Source: an uncultured Treponema sp. (GTDB taxonomy: Bacteria > Spirochaetota > Spirochaetia > Treponematales > Treponemataceae). From it: a stretch of DNA of 18,967 nucleotides. Shown one piece after another: positions 7,311 to 13,872 of this stretch (position 1 is the first letter of the stretch; every line of letters begins with the position of its first letter). The stretch is from NCBI GenBank assembly GCA_905236465.1, contig CAJOQA010000223.1:1-18967 (forward strand), written 5' to 3'. A program made the translations under genes and the position numbers. The notes below the pieces were generated by a model. That model did no database searches. It was not told the DNA's origin and worked only from the letters and a program-made list of their open reading frames with translations.

Positions 7311-8018
7311 ATGAATAAGAAAGTTTTTCTCCAGGGGTTTAGAGACGGAATCCCTATAGGACTGGGATACTTTGCTGTGTCCTTTTCCTTAGGTATTGTT
7401 GCCCGTAAAGCGGGACTTACACCCATTCAGGGTTTTATCGCAAGTTTTTTTAATCTGGCTTCTGCTGGTGAATATGCGCTTTTTACTTCTATACAGGCCC
7501 TCGCTTCTTTTTTGGAGATAGCCATTGTTACCTTAGTTGTAAATGCCCGCTACCTTTTGATGAGTTGTGCCCTTGCCCAACGCTTTGATTCAAAAACTCC
7601 TTTTGTCCACCGCTTTTTCATAGGCTTTGGAATAACAGATGAGCTCTTTGGAATTACCATTGCCCGCCCAGGTTTTGTCAATCCACTTTACACTTACGGG
7701 GCCTTTTGCGTGGCTATTCCCCTGTGGTGCATCGGGACTTCTTTGGGGATAATCGCAGGTACCTTTTTGCATACTCGTATTGTCAGCGCGCTTTCAGTTG
7801 CCCTTTATGGAATGTTCCTTGCAATCATAGTACCTCCTGCCAAAAAGAATCGTGTTATTCTGCTTTCTGTTCTTGTTGCCTTTGCTTTGAGTTTTGCAAG
7901 TTCAATAATCCCCCTTGTAAAAAATCTGTCTGGTGGCACAAGGACTATAATTTTAACAGTGATAATTTCCTCTGTTGTCGCAATATTAAAACCTATTCAG
8001 GAGGAAAATGAGGAATGA
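7311..8018 (+). CDS. azlC: Branched-chain amino-acid exporter, large subunit (AzlC family)
   Basis: This 235-aa polytopic inner-membrane protein works with AzlD to export branched-chain amino acids and analogues. It opens with FRDGIPIGLGYFAVSFSLGI, the typical AzlC start, followed by SAGEYALFTSIQAL, VNARYLLMSCALAQRF and GFGITDELFGI. Five or more hydrophobic segments are visible. I chose the ATG at 7311 because family similarity starts there and GAGGGG lies 10 nt upstream. An in-frame start at 7233 would add 26 residues overlapping the predicted promoter. The stop overlaps the azlD start as ATGA, so the two are translationally coupled. Substrate range is known from the family only. Confidence 0.92.
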   Translation: MNKKVFLQGFRDGIPIGLGYFAVSFSLGIVARKAGLTPIQGFIASFFNLASAGEYALFTSIQALASFLEIAIVTLVVNARYLLMSCALAQRFDSKTPFVHRFFIGFGITDELFGITIARPGFVNPLYTYGAFCVAIPLWCIGTSLGIIAGTFLHTRIVSALSVALYGMFLAIIVPPAKKNRVILLSVLVAFALSFASSIIPLVKNLSGGTRTIILTVIISSVVAILKPIQEENEE

Positions 8019-8323
8019 CACTGTATACCTACCTTGCTATTTTTACCGCTTTTTTTGTTTCCTACCTGATAAGGATTTTACCCCTGACCCTTATACGCCG
8101 GCCAATAAAAAATAAGTTTATAAAATCTTTTCTATATTATGTCCCTTACGTAACTCTTGCGGTAATGACTTTTCCAGCCATAGTTGATGCAACGCAAACT
8201 CCGCTTGCAGGAATACTTGCGCTGATTGCGGGCATACTTTTGTCTTATTTTGGTGCAGGGCTTTTCCCCGTTTCCTGTGCTTGCTGTGCAGTTGTCCTCG
8301 TAAGTGAATTCTTTTTAGTTTAA
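8015..8323 (+). CDS. azlD: Branched-chain amino-acid exporter, small subunit (AzlD family)
   Basis: This 102-aa membrane protein has three or four hydrophobic segments and is the usual partner of AzlC. LAIFTAFFVSYLIRILPLTL is a typical AzlD N-terminus, and YVPYVTLAVMTFPAI matches the conserved middle. Its ATG overlaps the azlC stop by 4 bp. A strong AGGAGG (7999-8004 area) and a further GAGGA lie just upstream. Length is normal for the family (about 100-110 aa). Confidence 0.92.
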   Translation: MTLYTYLAIFTAFFVSYLIRILPLTLIRRPIKNKFIKSFLYYVPYVTLAVMTFPAIVDATQTPLAGILALIAGILLSYFGAGLFPVSCACCAVVLVSEFFLV

Positions 8324-8325
8324 AT

Positions 8326-8353
8326 TTGACAGATACTAAATTCGCACTATAGT
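8326..8353 (+). promoter_or_regulatory. Promoter of the MotA-like/FliG-like pair
   Basis: Perfect TTGACA (8326-8331), 16-bp spacer, TATAGT (8348-8353, 5 of 6). The -10 ends 9 nt before the ATG at 8363, predicting a leader of about 2-3 nt. No Shine-Dalgarno is present. This separates the motor-like pair from azlCD, whose stop lies at 8323. Confidence 0.75.
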
Positions 8354-8362
8354 ATTTAATGT

Positions 8363-9067
8363 ATGTATATTTATGATATTTGGTGTGAGACAGCGGAAGA
8401 AGTTGAAATCGTAAAAGATGTGCTTTCTAATGTCTCCCGTTTCATGAGGTCTGTTATTCAGATTCGTTTTCATGAATTTAATGGCAGAGAAAGATACTCA
8501 AAAGAGAAGACTGCAGAAATTCTGCTTCCGACAGTAGAATTATCTTTAGCGGTAAAACGTGTCAGCGATTTGGAAGATGAATTTAAGAATCTTGTAAAGG
8601 AAGCTTTTATTACTAACATTTTAAGTCATAAAGAGGATAAGGGAGGAAATATGATTCCAAGATATAACGATTTTAGCGAAGATGAAAAAAATGAAGTTGC
8701 AGAAATTGCAAAGACCCTTTTTTCTTCTTCTGAAAAAGCCAGACGGGAAGGGATACTTGCCCTTGAGGAAGGTTTGGAAGATTTTTCTGAAAAGATTTCA
8801 GATATGAACAGTCAGTTTTTAGTAAAACTCTTTAGGTTGATGGTTGATGGAAATGATGCAAGCAAAATCAGCAGAATAGCGGACAACTACACGGAATCTT
8901 CTTGTAACAGCGATTATGAGCGCTTTTGTTTTTTGATTATAAAAGTTGGTGTAATTTACATTCAGACTGGGGAAAATCCTAGGGTACTAGCAGAAACTCT
9001 TGCAAGTTATATGGGCCTTTCTGCGGAAGCAGACTTTAAGGAACGTACGCAAATTTTTATAGACTAG
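8363..9067 (+). CDS. Transmembrane-less MotA-like protein: MotA cytoplasmic loop joined to MotA C-terminal tail
   Basis: This 234-aa soluble protein has no hydrophobic membrane helix. Residues 1-95 are unrecognised, mostly helical. Residues about 121-175 match the MotA cytoplasmic loop: SEKARREGILALEE, then FLVKLFRLMVDGNDASKISRI, against SEKARKEGLLALDDELE and MRLVVDGADPEIIR as I recall them from Borrelia MotA. Residues about 191-220 (LIIKVGVIYIQTGENPRVLAETL) match the cytoplasmic tail after MotA TM4. Only about 15 residues lie where TM3-TM4 should be, and TM1-TM2 are absent. R127 and E135 align with E. coli MotA R90 and E98, which contact FliG. The next gene is a FliG paralogue. The start is leaderless; a second in-frame ATG at 8651 has a strong Shine-Dalgarno. 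Proton conduction is impossible, so a FliG-binding or regulatory role is the natural inference. Confidence 0.8.
   Translation: MYIYDIWCETAEEVEIVKDVLSNVSRFMRSVIQIRFHEFNGRERYSKEKTAEILLPTVELSLAVKRVSDLEDEFKNLVKEAFITNILSHKEDKGGNMIPRYNDFSEDEKNEVAEIAKTLFSSSEKARREGILALEEGLEDFSEKISDMNSQFLVKLFRLMVDGNDASKISRIADNYTESSCNSDYERFCFLIIKVGVIYIQTGENPRVLAETLASYMGLSAEADFKERTQIFID
8641..8653 (+). promoter_or_regulatory. Strong internal ribosome-binding site and in-frame ATG in the MotA-like gene
   Basis: GGGAGG (8641-8646) lies 4 nt before an in-frame ATG at 8651 (Met97). A product started here would be 138 aa and consist almost exactly of the MotA-like part. The upstream start at 8363 has no Shine-Dalgarno. Two products, or only the short one, are possible. 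Confidence 0.55.
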
Positions 9068-9076
9068 GAGGCTGAA

Positions 9077-9790
9077 ATGGAAAAAACTGAAGAAAAAGAA
9101 AGCTTCGCTGATTTTATAAGAAGTAATGACCCTTTAAATCTTATCTGTGTACTCCGCAGTGAAGATGCTCAGACTGCAGCAATGATAATCTGCCTCTTGC
9201 CACCTGAAAAGGCAGCCCTTGTTTTTCAAGGCTTACCAAAGGAAATGCAGAGTGAAATTGCTGTTGAAATTGTTAAGGGAAAGACCGTGCTAGAATCTGC
9301 CCTTGAGATGGTTGCAGCTGACATAAAGGAAAAGATTAAGGTTCTTGCAAAGAGTCCCCGTGTTGAGCTTGGCGGTGTTGACTTTGCCGTGGATATGCTG
9401 AACAGGATGTATGCCAAGGACGAGAGACATTTTATGGCCGCTATAAAAGATCAAGTGCCGGATCTTGCTGATCAGGTGAACAAGAAACTCTTTGTCTTTG
9501 AAGACATAGTCTTGCTTGATGACCGTTCAATTCAAAAAGTTTTGCGTGAAGTTGATAACATTGAGCTTGCAAAAGCCCTGAAAGGTGTTGACAATGAGGT
9601 GTGTGACAAATTCTTCCGCAACATGTCAAAGAGGTGCGCTGATATGCTAAAAGAAGATTTGGAGTTCATGGGACCAATAAAGTCTGCTACCCGAGATGAG
9701 GCTCAGGCCCGCATAAACGGTGTTGTGCGCAGGCTTGAAGACTGCGGTGAGATTGTCATTGCCCGCTTTGGGGAATGCGAGTACCTATAG
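9077..9790 (+). CDS. FliG paralogue lacking the N-terminal FliF-binding domain
   Basis: This 237-aa protein covers the FliG middle and C-terminal domains; usual FliG is about 330-345 aa, and the first domain that inserts into the FliF ring is absent. The FliM-binding EHPQ motif is EDAQ here (29-32). The GG linker is ELGGVD (about 97-102). The C-terminal domain is near-canonical: FVFEDIVLLDDRSIQKVLREVD, then ALKG and FFRNMSKRCADMLKEDLE. Aligned to E. coli, K169, R186 and D194 match torque residues K264, R281 and D289, and E193 replaces D288. AGGAGG overlaps the upstream TAG, and the ATG lies 9 nt after that stop, in the same frame. Spirochaetes carry two fliG genes (fliG1, fliG2); this may be a fliG1-type gene, but I cannot verify that. 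Confidence 0.88.
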   Translation: MEKTEEKESFADFIRSNDPLNLICVLRSEDAQTAAMIICLLPPEKAALVFQGLPKEMQSEIAVEIVKGKTVLESALEMVAADIKEKIKVLAKSPRVELGGVDFAVDMLNRMYAKDERHFMAAIKDQVPDLADQVNKKLFVFEDIVLLDDRSIQKVLREVDNIELAKALKGVDNEVCDKFFRNMSKRCADMLKEDLEFMGPIKSATRDEAQARINGVVRRLEDCGEIVIARFGECEYL

Positions 9791-10639
9791 CCTTATCAGC
9801 AAATCTAAACCGGTTCCGTAAAAGATAAAGGAATACTTTTCCTGTTTGGATTTGCTATCCCCCTTTCTTAGTTTAGCATAGCTTTTTCCTACTGTGCGAC
9901 CTATTGAATAACCTGCAAGGGCTCCTGCAAAAACATCGCTTGCCCAGTGAGCGCGAAAGGACATGCTGAAGCCAATAAAGGCTGAGTAGGCAATGGCTCC
10001 GATTTTTATTGCTGTGTTATCAGGATATAGGGTTACAAGAGTTGTTGCCATTGCAACCGCTGTGGCCGTATGCCCTGAAGGCCAGCCGTTAAAAATGCCA
10101 CCCCTCCAAAATCCAAATCGAAATTCGTCACTGTAATCCTCTTGGTATAAGGGATCTCCGTCTATTGCTTCTGCTATGTGGGGCGGAACTCTGCCTGTAA
10201 AAGCCTTTACTATACTGGTTGCTAGTACTGCCTGCATTGCCGCCTGCCCTAATGCAAGGCCCGTAAGCTGAATATCTGGATCTGAATTAAAAAAGTAAAG
10301 GACCGAAGGTACAATGACAGGAAGAACTGTTCCCGTCATAACTCCTGCTAGGGGGAGATAGGCTGAAGTTTTTTCGTGGGTAACGTTAAAGCGGTTCCAC
10401 TGCCAGTCAGCGCCGCTTTTTATTATTCCGTAGGTGCCTGCAGCTCCCGCAAGCCAAGGAAGACCATAGCCGTAAGTGAATGTTCCCAATGTGTTCCAGC
10501 CAAATTCGTGAAAGAGCAAAAAAAAGGAAACTTTTTCTGTTTCTTCAACAGTTTCTTCCGTTGACTCTGCTGCAAGATAAGAGATATTTAATAATGAAAA
10601 TGTAAGTACTAAAAATAGGGGAATTTTTTTTATGCTCAT
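9785..10639 (-). CDS. Exported PAP2-family (type 2 phosphatidic acid phosphatase) membrane protein
   Basis: This 284-aa protein has an N-terminal signal peptide (KKIPLFLVLTFSLLNISYLAA) followed by acidic residues. The PAP2 motifs are in order: KAFTGRVPP (145-153), WPSGHTA (PSGH 187-190) and SFRAHWASDVFAG (R229, H231, D235). The histidines and aspartate form the phosphatase centre. Members dephosphorylate lipid phosphates such as phosphatidate or undecaprenyl pyrophosphate on the outer face of the inner membrane. The substrate is not decided here. The ATG at 10639 is preferred over the in-frame ATG at 10657: it gives a clean signal peptide, and a TATACT box lies between the two. Its stop overlaps the FliG-like gene tail to tail by 6 bp. 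It is divergent from the small secreted gene. Confidence 0.9.
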   Translation of the reverse strand: MSIKKIPLFLVLTFSLLNISYLAAESTEETVEETEKVSFFLLFHEFGWNTLGTFTYGYGLPWLAGAAGTYGIIKSGADWQWNRFNVTHEKTSAYLPLAGVMTGTVLPVIVPSVLYFFNSDPDIQLTGLALGQAAMQAVLATSIVKAFTGRVPPHIAEAIDGDPLYQEDYSDEFRFGFWRGGIFNGWPSGHTATAVAMATTLVTLYPDNTAIKIGAIAYSAFIGFSMSFRAHWASDVFAGALAGYSIGRTVGKSYAKLRKGDSKSKQEKYSFIFYGTGLDLLIRL

Positions 10640-10645
10640 GCAGAA

Positions 10646-10651
10646 AGTATA
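10646..10651 (-). promoter_or_regulatory. Candidate -10 box of the PAP2 gene, leaderless geometry
   Basis: Minus-strand TATACT ends exactly 6 nt before the ATG at 10639, with no Shine-Dalgarno between. The -35 position is weak (AAGACT at 17 bp), so an activator may be needed. Confidence 0.5.
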
Positions 10652-10672
10652 ATGCATTTTCTTGCAAAAGTC

Positions 10673-10700
10673 TTGACCTTTGTGAAAGATTGTTTATACT
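10673..10700 (+). promoter_or_regulatory. Promoter of the small secreted protein gene, with a hairpin in the leader
   Basis: TTGACC (10673-10678), 16-bp spacer, TATACT (10695-10700). Predicted +1 is near 10707. The leader starts with ACTTCAA (10708-10714), which can pair with TTGAAGT (10728-10734), a 7-bp stem just before the GGAGG site at 10737-10741. Confidence 0.7.
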
Positions 10701-10746
10701 TAAAAGTACTTCAACGTTTTCGTAACTTTGAAGTTTGGAGGTTTTT

Positions 10747-11154
10747 ATGAAAAAAATATTTTTATTGCTAGTTGCTATGGTTACATTTTTGCCCTGTCTT
10801 TTTGCTGAGCACATTAAGTTTGCAGTTAACGGTCCTGAAAAACGCTATAATCAGATTAGGATTGTAAATAATACTCAAAAAGAAGATTTTACTTGCAAGG
10901 CCTATTTCCTTGAAGAACGTGATGGAAAGTTTTTTACCCAAGAAGCAATAGGGGTTTTTCATCTTTTAGGTGAAAAAAGCTATGACACCTGTACTTCTAT
11001 AAAACTTTTTAAGAACGGTATGCACATAGGAATTACCGTGCCGGATGAAATAGGAGCATTTTCTTATGTTGTTTCCTACAAAAATTATCCGCTTTTTGAC
11101 ATAATAGAAGTTTCGCTCTTTGATGAAGAAAGCCCGATAGGAAAAGAGTTTTAG
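10747..11154 (+). CDS. Small secreted hypothetical protein
   Basis: This 135-aa protein has a clear signal peptide (KKIFLLLVAMVTFLPCLFA) and a likely signal peptidase I site before EHIKF. No lipobox fits: FLPC lacks the small residue before Cys. The mature 115 residues are rich in beta-prone stretches (QIRIVNN, IGITVP, FSYVVSY, IIEVSLF), suggesting a small beta sandwich. No family is recognised. Two Cys remain in the mature part and could form a disulphide. The ATG at 10747 has GGAGG 5 nt upstream. A TTG at 10735 in the same frame is rejected because that ribosome site would lie inside it. The gene is monocistronic from its own promoter and divergent from the PAP2 gene. Confidence 0.8.
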   Translation: MKKIFLLLVAMVTFLPCLFAEHIKFAVNGPEKRYNQIRIVNNTQKEDFTCKAYFLEERDGKFFTQEAIGVFHLLGEKSYDTCTSIKLFKNGMHIGITVPDEIGAFSYVVSYKNYPLFDIIEVSLFDEESPIGKEF

Positions 11155-11176
11155 GCTTGCTTTATGCTTTCCTATA

Positions 11177-11205
11177 ATGACAAAACTTTTTCATAGTGCT
11201 ATACT
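11177..11205 (+). promoter_or_regulatory. Promoter of the methyltransferase operon, leaderless geometry
   Basis: ATGACA (11177-11182, 5 of 6), 17-bp spacer, TATACT (11200-11205, 5 of 6). The -10 ends 6 nt before the ATG at 11212, so +1 coincides with the A of the start codon. No Shine-Dalgarno is present. Confidence 0.75.
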
Positions 11206-11211
11206 AACGGC

Positions 11212-12336
11212 ATGAGTGAAAAAAAAGATTTTGCATATTTTTCAGAGGAAAGTTTTAAAACTGATAATATTAGGGCAGTTGATGCAAAGTTCAATGCCCA
11301 AAAAATAGCTTTTGCCCCCCTCACTTTTATGGCCGTAAGGTCGATGCTTAACTTGGGAATTTTAAAAGCAATAGAAGATTCTGGCGACGAGGGGATAACA
11401 GCTGATGAATTGAATTCTAAAACTGGGGTTTCTTTATACGGAATAAGTGTTCTTTGTGAAATGGCAGTTGGAATGGATGTCATAAAACTCACAAAGGACA
11501 GTAACAGTGAATGTGAGCGTTATATCCTTGGAAAAACAGGTTGGATGTTGCTTGAAGATGACCTTACAAGGGCCAACTTTGATTTTACAGCTGATATCTG
11601 CTATCAGGGGGCCTGGAATCTTGAAGAATCTATAAAAAATGGTAAACCTGAAGGCCTTAAAGTTTTTGGTGAGCAGTGGACTACAATTTACGAGGCTTTA
11701 AGTAGCCTGCCTGAAAAAGCAAAAAAAAGTTGGTTTACATTTGATCATTTCTATTCTGATATTGCCTTTCCTGAAGCCCTTCCCTTGGTTTTTGATGATG
11801 GAAACGTAAAAAGCCTGGTTGATATTGGCGGAAATACCGCAAAGTGGGCACTTGCCTGTTGCCGTTATAATCCAGATGTTACAGTAACTATTGTAGACTT
11901 ACCAGGGCAGACAAAAGTTGCAGAAGAAAATGCGAAAAAAGCAGGTTTTGAGTCAAGAATAAAAACGTATTCTGGAAATGTCCTAAACGAAGAAACAGTT
12001 TTGCCAAAGGGGGCGGATGCTTTTTGGATGAGTCAGTTTTTAGATTGCTTTTCTCTTCATCAAATAACAAAGATTGCGGCAAAGATTTGTCAGGTAGCGG
12101 AAAACAAAACCCGCATTTTTGTCTTAGAGCCTCTTTGGGATAAGCAGCGTTTCCTTGCCTCTTCTTATTCCCTGCAAGCAACATCCCTTTACTTTACTTG
12201 TATGGCAAATGGAAATTCTAAAATGTACCGCTTTACAGAACTTGTAAAAGCAATAGAAGCTGGTGGCTTAAAATTTAAGTGTGCCCACCATAATCTGGGG
12301 TCAAACAGTTATTCCCTTTTGGTATTTGAAAAATGA
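11212..12336 (+). CDS. SAM-dependent methyltransferase, plant-type O-methyltransferase fold with N-terminal winged-helix dimerisation domain
   Basis: This 374-aa protein starts with a helical/winged-helix region (about 35-120, including GILKAIEDSG and ITADELNSKTGVS) typical of the O-methyltransferase_2 family. A Rossmann domain follows, with the SAM motif SLVDIGGNTAKW (201-212) and the acidic residue in TIVDLPG (D229). A second signature near 255-275 (GADAFWMSQFLDCF) fits the usual LHDW-like region but lacks the His. The target is probably a hydroxyl or carboxyl on a lipid or polyene, judged only from its neighbours. It is the first gene of a four-gene operon; its stop overlaps the next ATG by 4 bp. 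Translation probably starts on a leaderless AUG. The substrate is unknown. Confidence 0.85.
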   Translation: MSEKKDFAYFSEESFKTDNIRAVDAKFNAQKIAFAPLTFMAVRSMLNLGILKAIEDSGDEGITADELNSKTGVSLYGISVLCEMAVGMDVIKLTKDSNSECERYILGKTGWMLLEDDLTRANFDFTADICYQGAWNLEESIKNGKPEGLKVFGEQWTTIYEALSSLPEKAKKSWFTFDHFYSDIAFPEALPLVFDDGNVKSLVDIGGNTAKWALACCRYNPDVTVTIVDLPGQTKVAEENAKKAGFESRIKTYSGNVLNEETVLPKGADAFWMSQFLDCFSLHQITKIAAKICQVAENKTRIFVLEPLWDKQRFLASSYSLQATSLYFTCMANGNSKMYRFTELVKAIEAGGLKFKCAHHNLGSNSYSLLVFEK

Positions 12337-13031
12337 GCCTTGAGCAGAAACAAAAGATTTATTTTTCAAGGCTTTCATCCTGGGCTCCAGGCCTGCAAAG
12401 TCATGCGGACTGGCTTGATTGGGCTAGTGGAAAAAAGAAAATCCTTCTTGATTCTTCTGCCCCTAAGCTTGAATTTACACCTGCACTTTTTAGACGGCGG
12501 CTTAGTCAGCTGAGCAAAATGACAATTCAGGTTATTCACGATTCCTTGCTTTTGGGAAAAGATGAAAGTGGAAGGGAAATTTTTGAAGACTTAAAAATTT
12601 TCTTCACTTCTTTTAGGGGTGAAATAAAGCGTGAGTTTACAATAAATGAAGAGCTCATAAAAGAAGGGGATGTTCTTCCAGCTTCTTTTTCTCTTTCCGT
12701 TTTTAATGCTCCGGTAGCCCTTTCTTCAATAGCGTTTAGTTTAAAAAATGGATATAGTGTAGTATTTCCCTCAAAAGAAAATTTTAATTCTGCTTTTCTT
12801 GCCGCTACTTCCAGTCTTCTTTGCAAAAGGGAAAGTAAAATTCTTTTTGTTTATGCTGATGAATTAATTCCTGAAGAGTATGGAATAGAAAACAAGTCTC
12901 CCTTTGCATTTGCCACCGTAATGTCCTTGGCTTGTGAAAAAGATTCATTTTTTCACTTATCAGTAGAAGAAATAAATTCTTTTTCTAAGCCTGAAGAAAT
13001 GCTTTCTAAATTGATTTTAAGTGATAGTTAA
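12333..13031 (+). CDS. Beta-ketoacyl synthase-like protein (PF13723-type, chain-length/initiation factor-like)
   Basis: This 232-aa protein follows the stand-alone beta-ketoacyl synthase N-terminal-like pattern found in aryl-polyene and flexirubin clusters. Visible pieces are W near residue 18 followed by a WLDW segment, LFRRRLSQLSKM (52-63), FTSFRGE (91-97), ASFSLSVFNAP (117-127), and LFVYADELIPEEY (171-183). These correspond to the family's FxSRxGE, SPTxFSxSVHNA and DE-P signatures. The catalytic Cys of true ketosynthases is absent (SVFNA region), so it is not a condensing enzyme by itself. In known systems such proteins pair with an active ketosynthase; none lies in this window. It is coupled by ATGA to the methyltransferase, and its stop is 1 nt before the acyltransferase ATG. 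The family call is from memory of the signature. Confidence 0.75.
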   Translation: MSLEQKQKIYFSRLSSWAPGLQSHADWLDWASGKKKILLDSSAPKLEFTPALFRRRLSQLSKMTIQVIHDSLLLGKDESGREIFEDLKIFFTSFRGEIKREFTINEELIKEGDVLPASFSLSVFNAPVALSSIAFSLKNGYSVVFPSKENFNSAFLAATSSLLCKRESKILFVYADELIPEEYGIENKSPFAFATVMSLACEKDSFFHLSVEEINSFSKPEEMLSKLILSDS

Positions 13032-13032
13032 A

Positions 13033-13863
13033 ATGAAAAAAGAAAAAGACCCCCGCTATGCGCATGATGATTTGCCTCCTGTAAAAAATGTTTTTTTGTA
13101 TGCTTTTAGGTGTGTCTTTAAGATTGTAATGATTGCTTATTTTGGCATCAGTTCCTTTTTACTGTCCTTGTTGGTTTTTCCTATTTTTCGTATACTCTTT
13201 AGGAAAAATTTTACGGTAAAAGCACGGGCTTGTGTAAAATTTACTTTTTGGTATTTTATAAAATTCATTCAGCTTGTAAGGTTAAGTTCTTTTTCCCTAC
13301 AGGGAAAAGAAATCTTAAACAATGCAACGTCAAAAATAATAGTTGCAAATCATCCGTCAATACTTGATGTTGTCTATTTGATTGCAGTTGTCCCGAATGC
13401 AGACTGCATTGTACGGGGTGGACTTATGTCTTCTCCTATGGCGGGGGTAATCAGAAACCTTTACATAGTAAATACTATAGGTGTTGACGAAATGCTTGAA
13501 AAATCGACAGAATCCTTAAAGAAAGGGGCCAATCTTATAATCTTTCCTGAAGGAACGAGAACTCCCCGCCATGGATTAAATCCCTATAAGAGAGGGGCTG
13601 CCCGCATTGCATTAAAAGCCCAGTCAGACGTTATTCCTGTTTATTTTGGCGGAAACGACAAGTATGGCATTGGTAAGCATGACCCATTTTTTTCTTACAA
13701 CCATAGCGGGAAATGTTACCATTATGATATCCGTGTTTTAGATACAATAAAAATACAAGATTACGCTTCTCTTGAGCCACAGATTGCAGCCCGCCATCTT
13801 ACGGAAGAAATGCACAGAAGAATTGCTGCAAAGGCTTTGGAAGTTGACAAGAGAATTTTGTAG
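13033..13863 (+). CDS. PlsC-type 1-acyl-glycerol-3-phosphate / lipid acyltransferase
   Basis: This 276-aa membrane-associated acyltransferase has a hydrophobic N-terminal stretch (about 19-56). The catalytic NHPSILD gives H107 and D112 (HX4D), and FPEGTRTP (171-178) is the glycerol-phosphate-binding motif. Members transfer acyl groups to lysophosphatidate, ornithine lipids or polyene/lipid A acceptors. The choice here is open, but the position after a ketosynthase-like gene suggests a specialised lipid rather than housekeeping phosphatidate. The ATG at 13033 lies 1 nt after the upstream stop. GTG at 13021 would add 4 residues and overlap the upstream gene; neither has a clear Shine-Dalgarno, so expression is by coupling. 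Confidence 0.88.
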   Translation: MKKEKDPRYAHDDLPPVKNVFLYAFRCVFKIVMIAYFGISSFLLSLLVFPIFRILFRKNFTVKARACVKFTFWYFIKFIQLVRLSSFSLQGKEILNNATSKIIVANHPSILDVVYLIAVVPNADCIVRGGLMSSPMAGVIRNLYIVNTIGVDEMLEKSTESLKKGANLIIFPEGTRTPRHGLNPYKRGAARIALKAQSDVIPVYFGGNDKYGIGKHDPFFSYNHSGKCYHYDIRVLDTIKIQDYASLEPQIAARHLTEEMHRRIAAKALEVDKRIL

Positions 13864-13872
13864 GAGTTTTTT

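Noticed and set aside
10735..10746. TTG start of the secreted protein four codons upstream
   Set aside because: It would put GGAGG inside the coding region, and the signal peptide begins properly at 10747.
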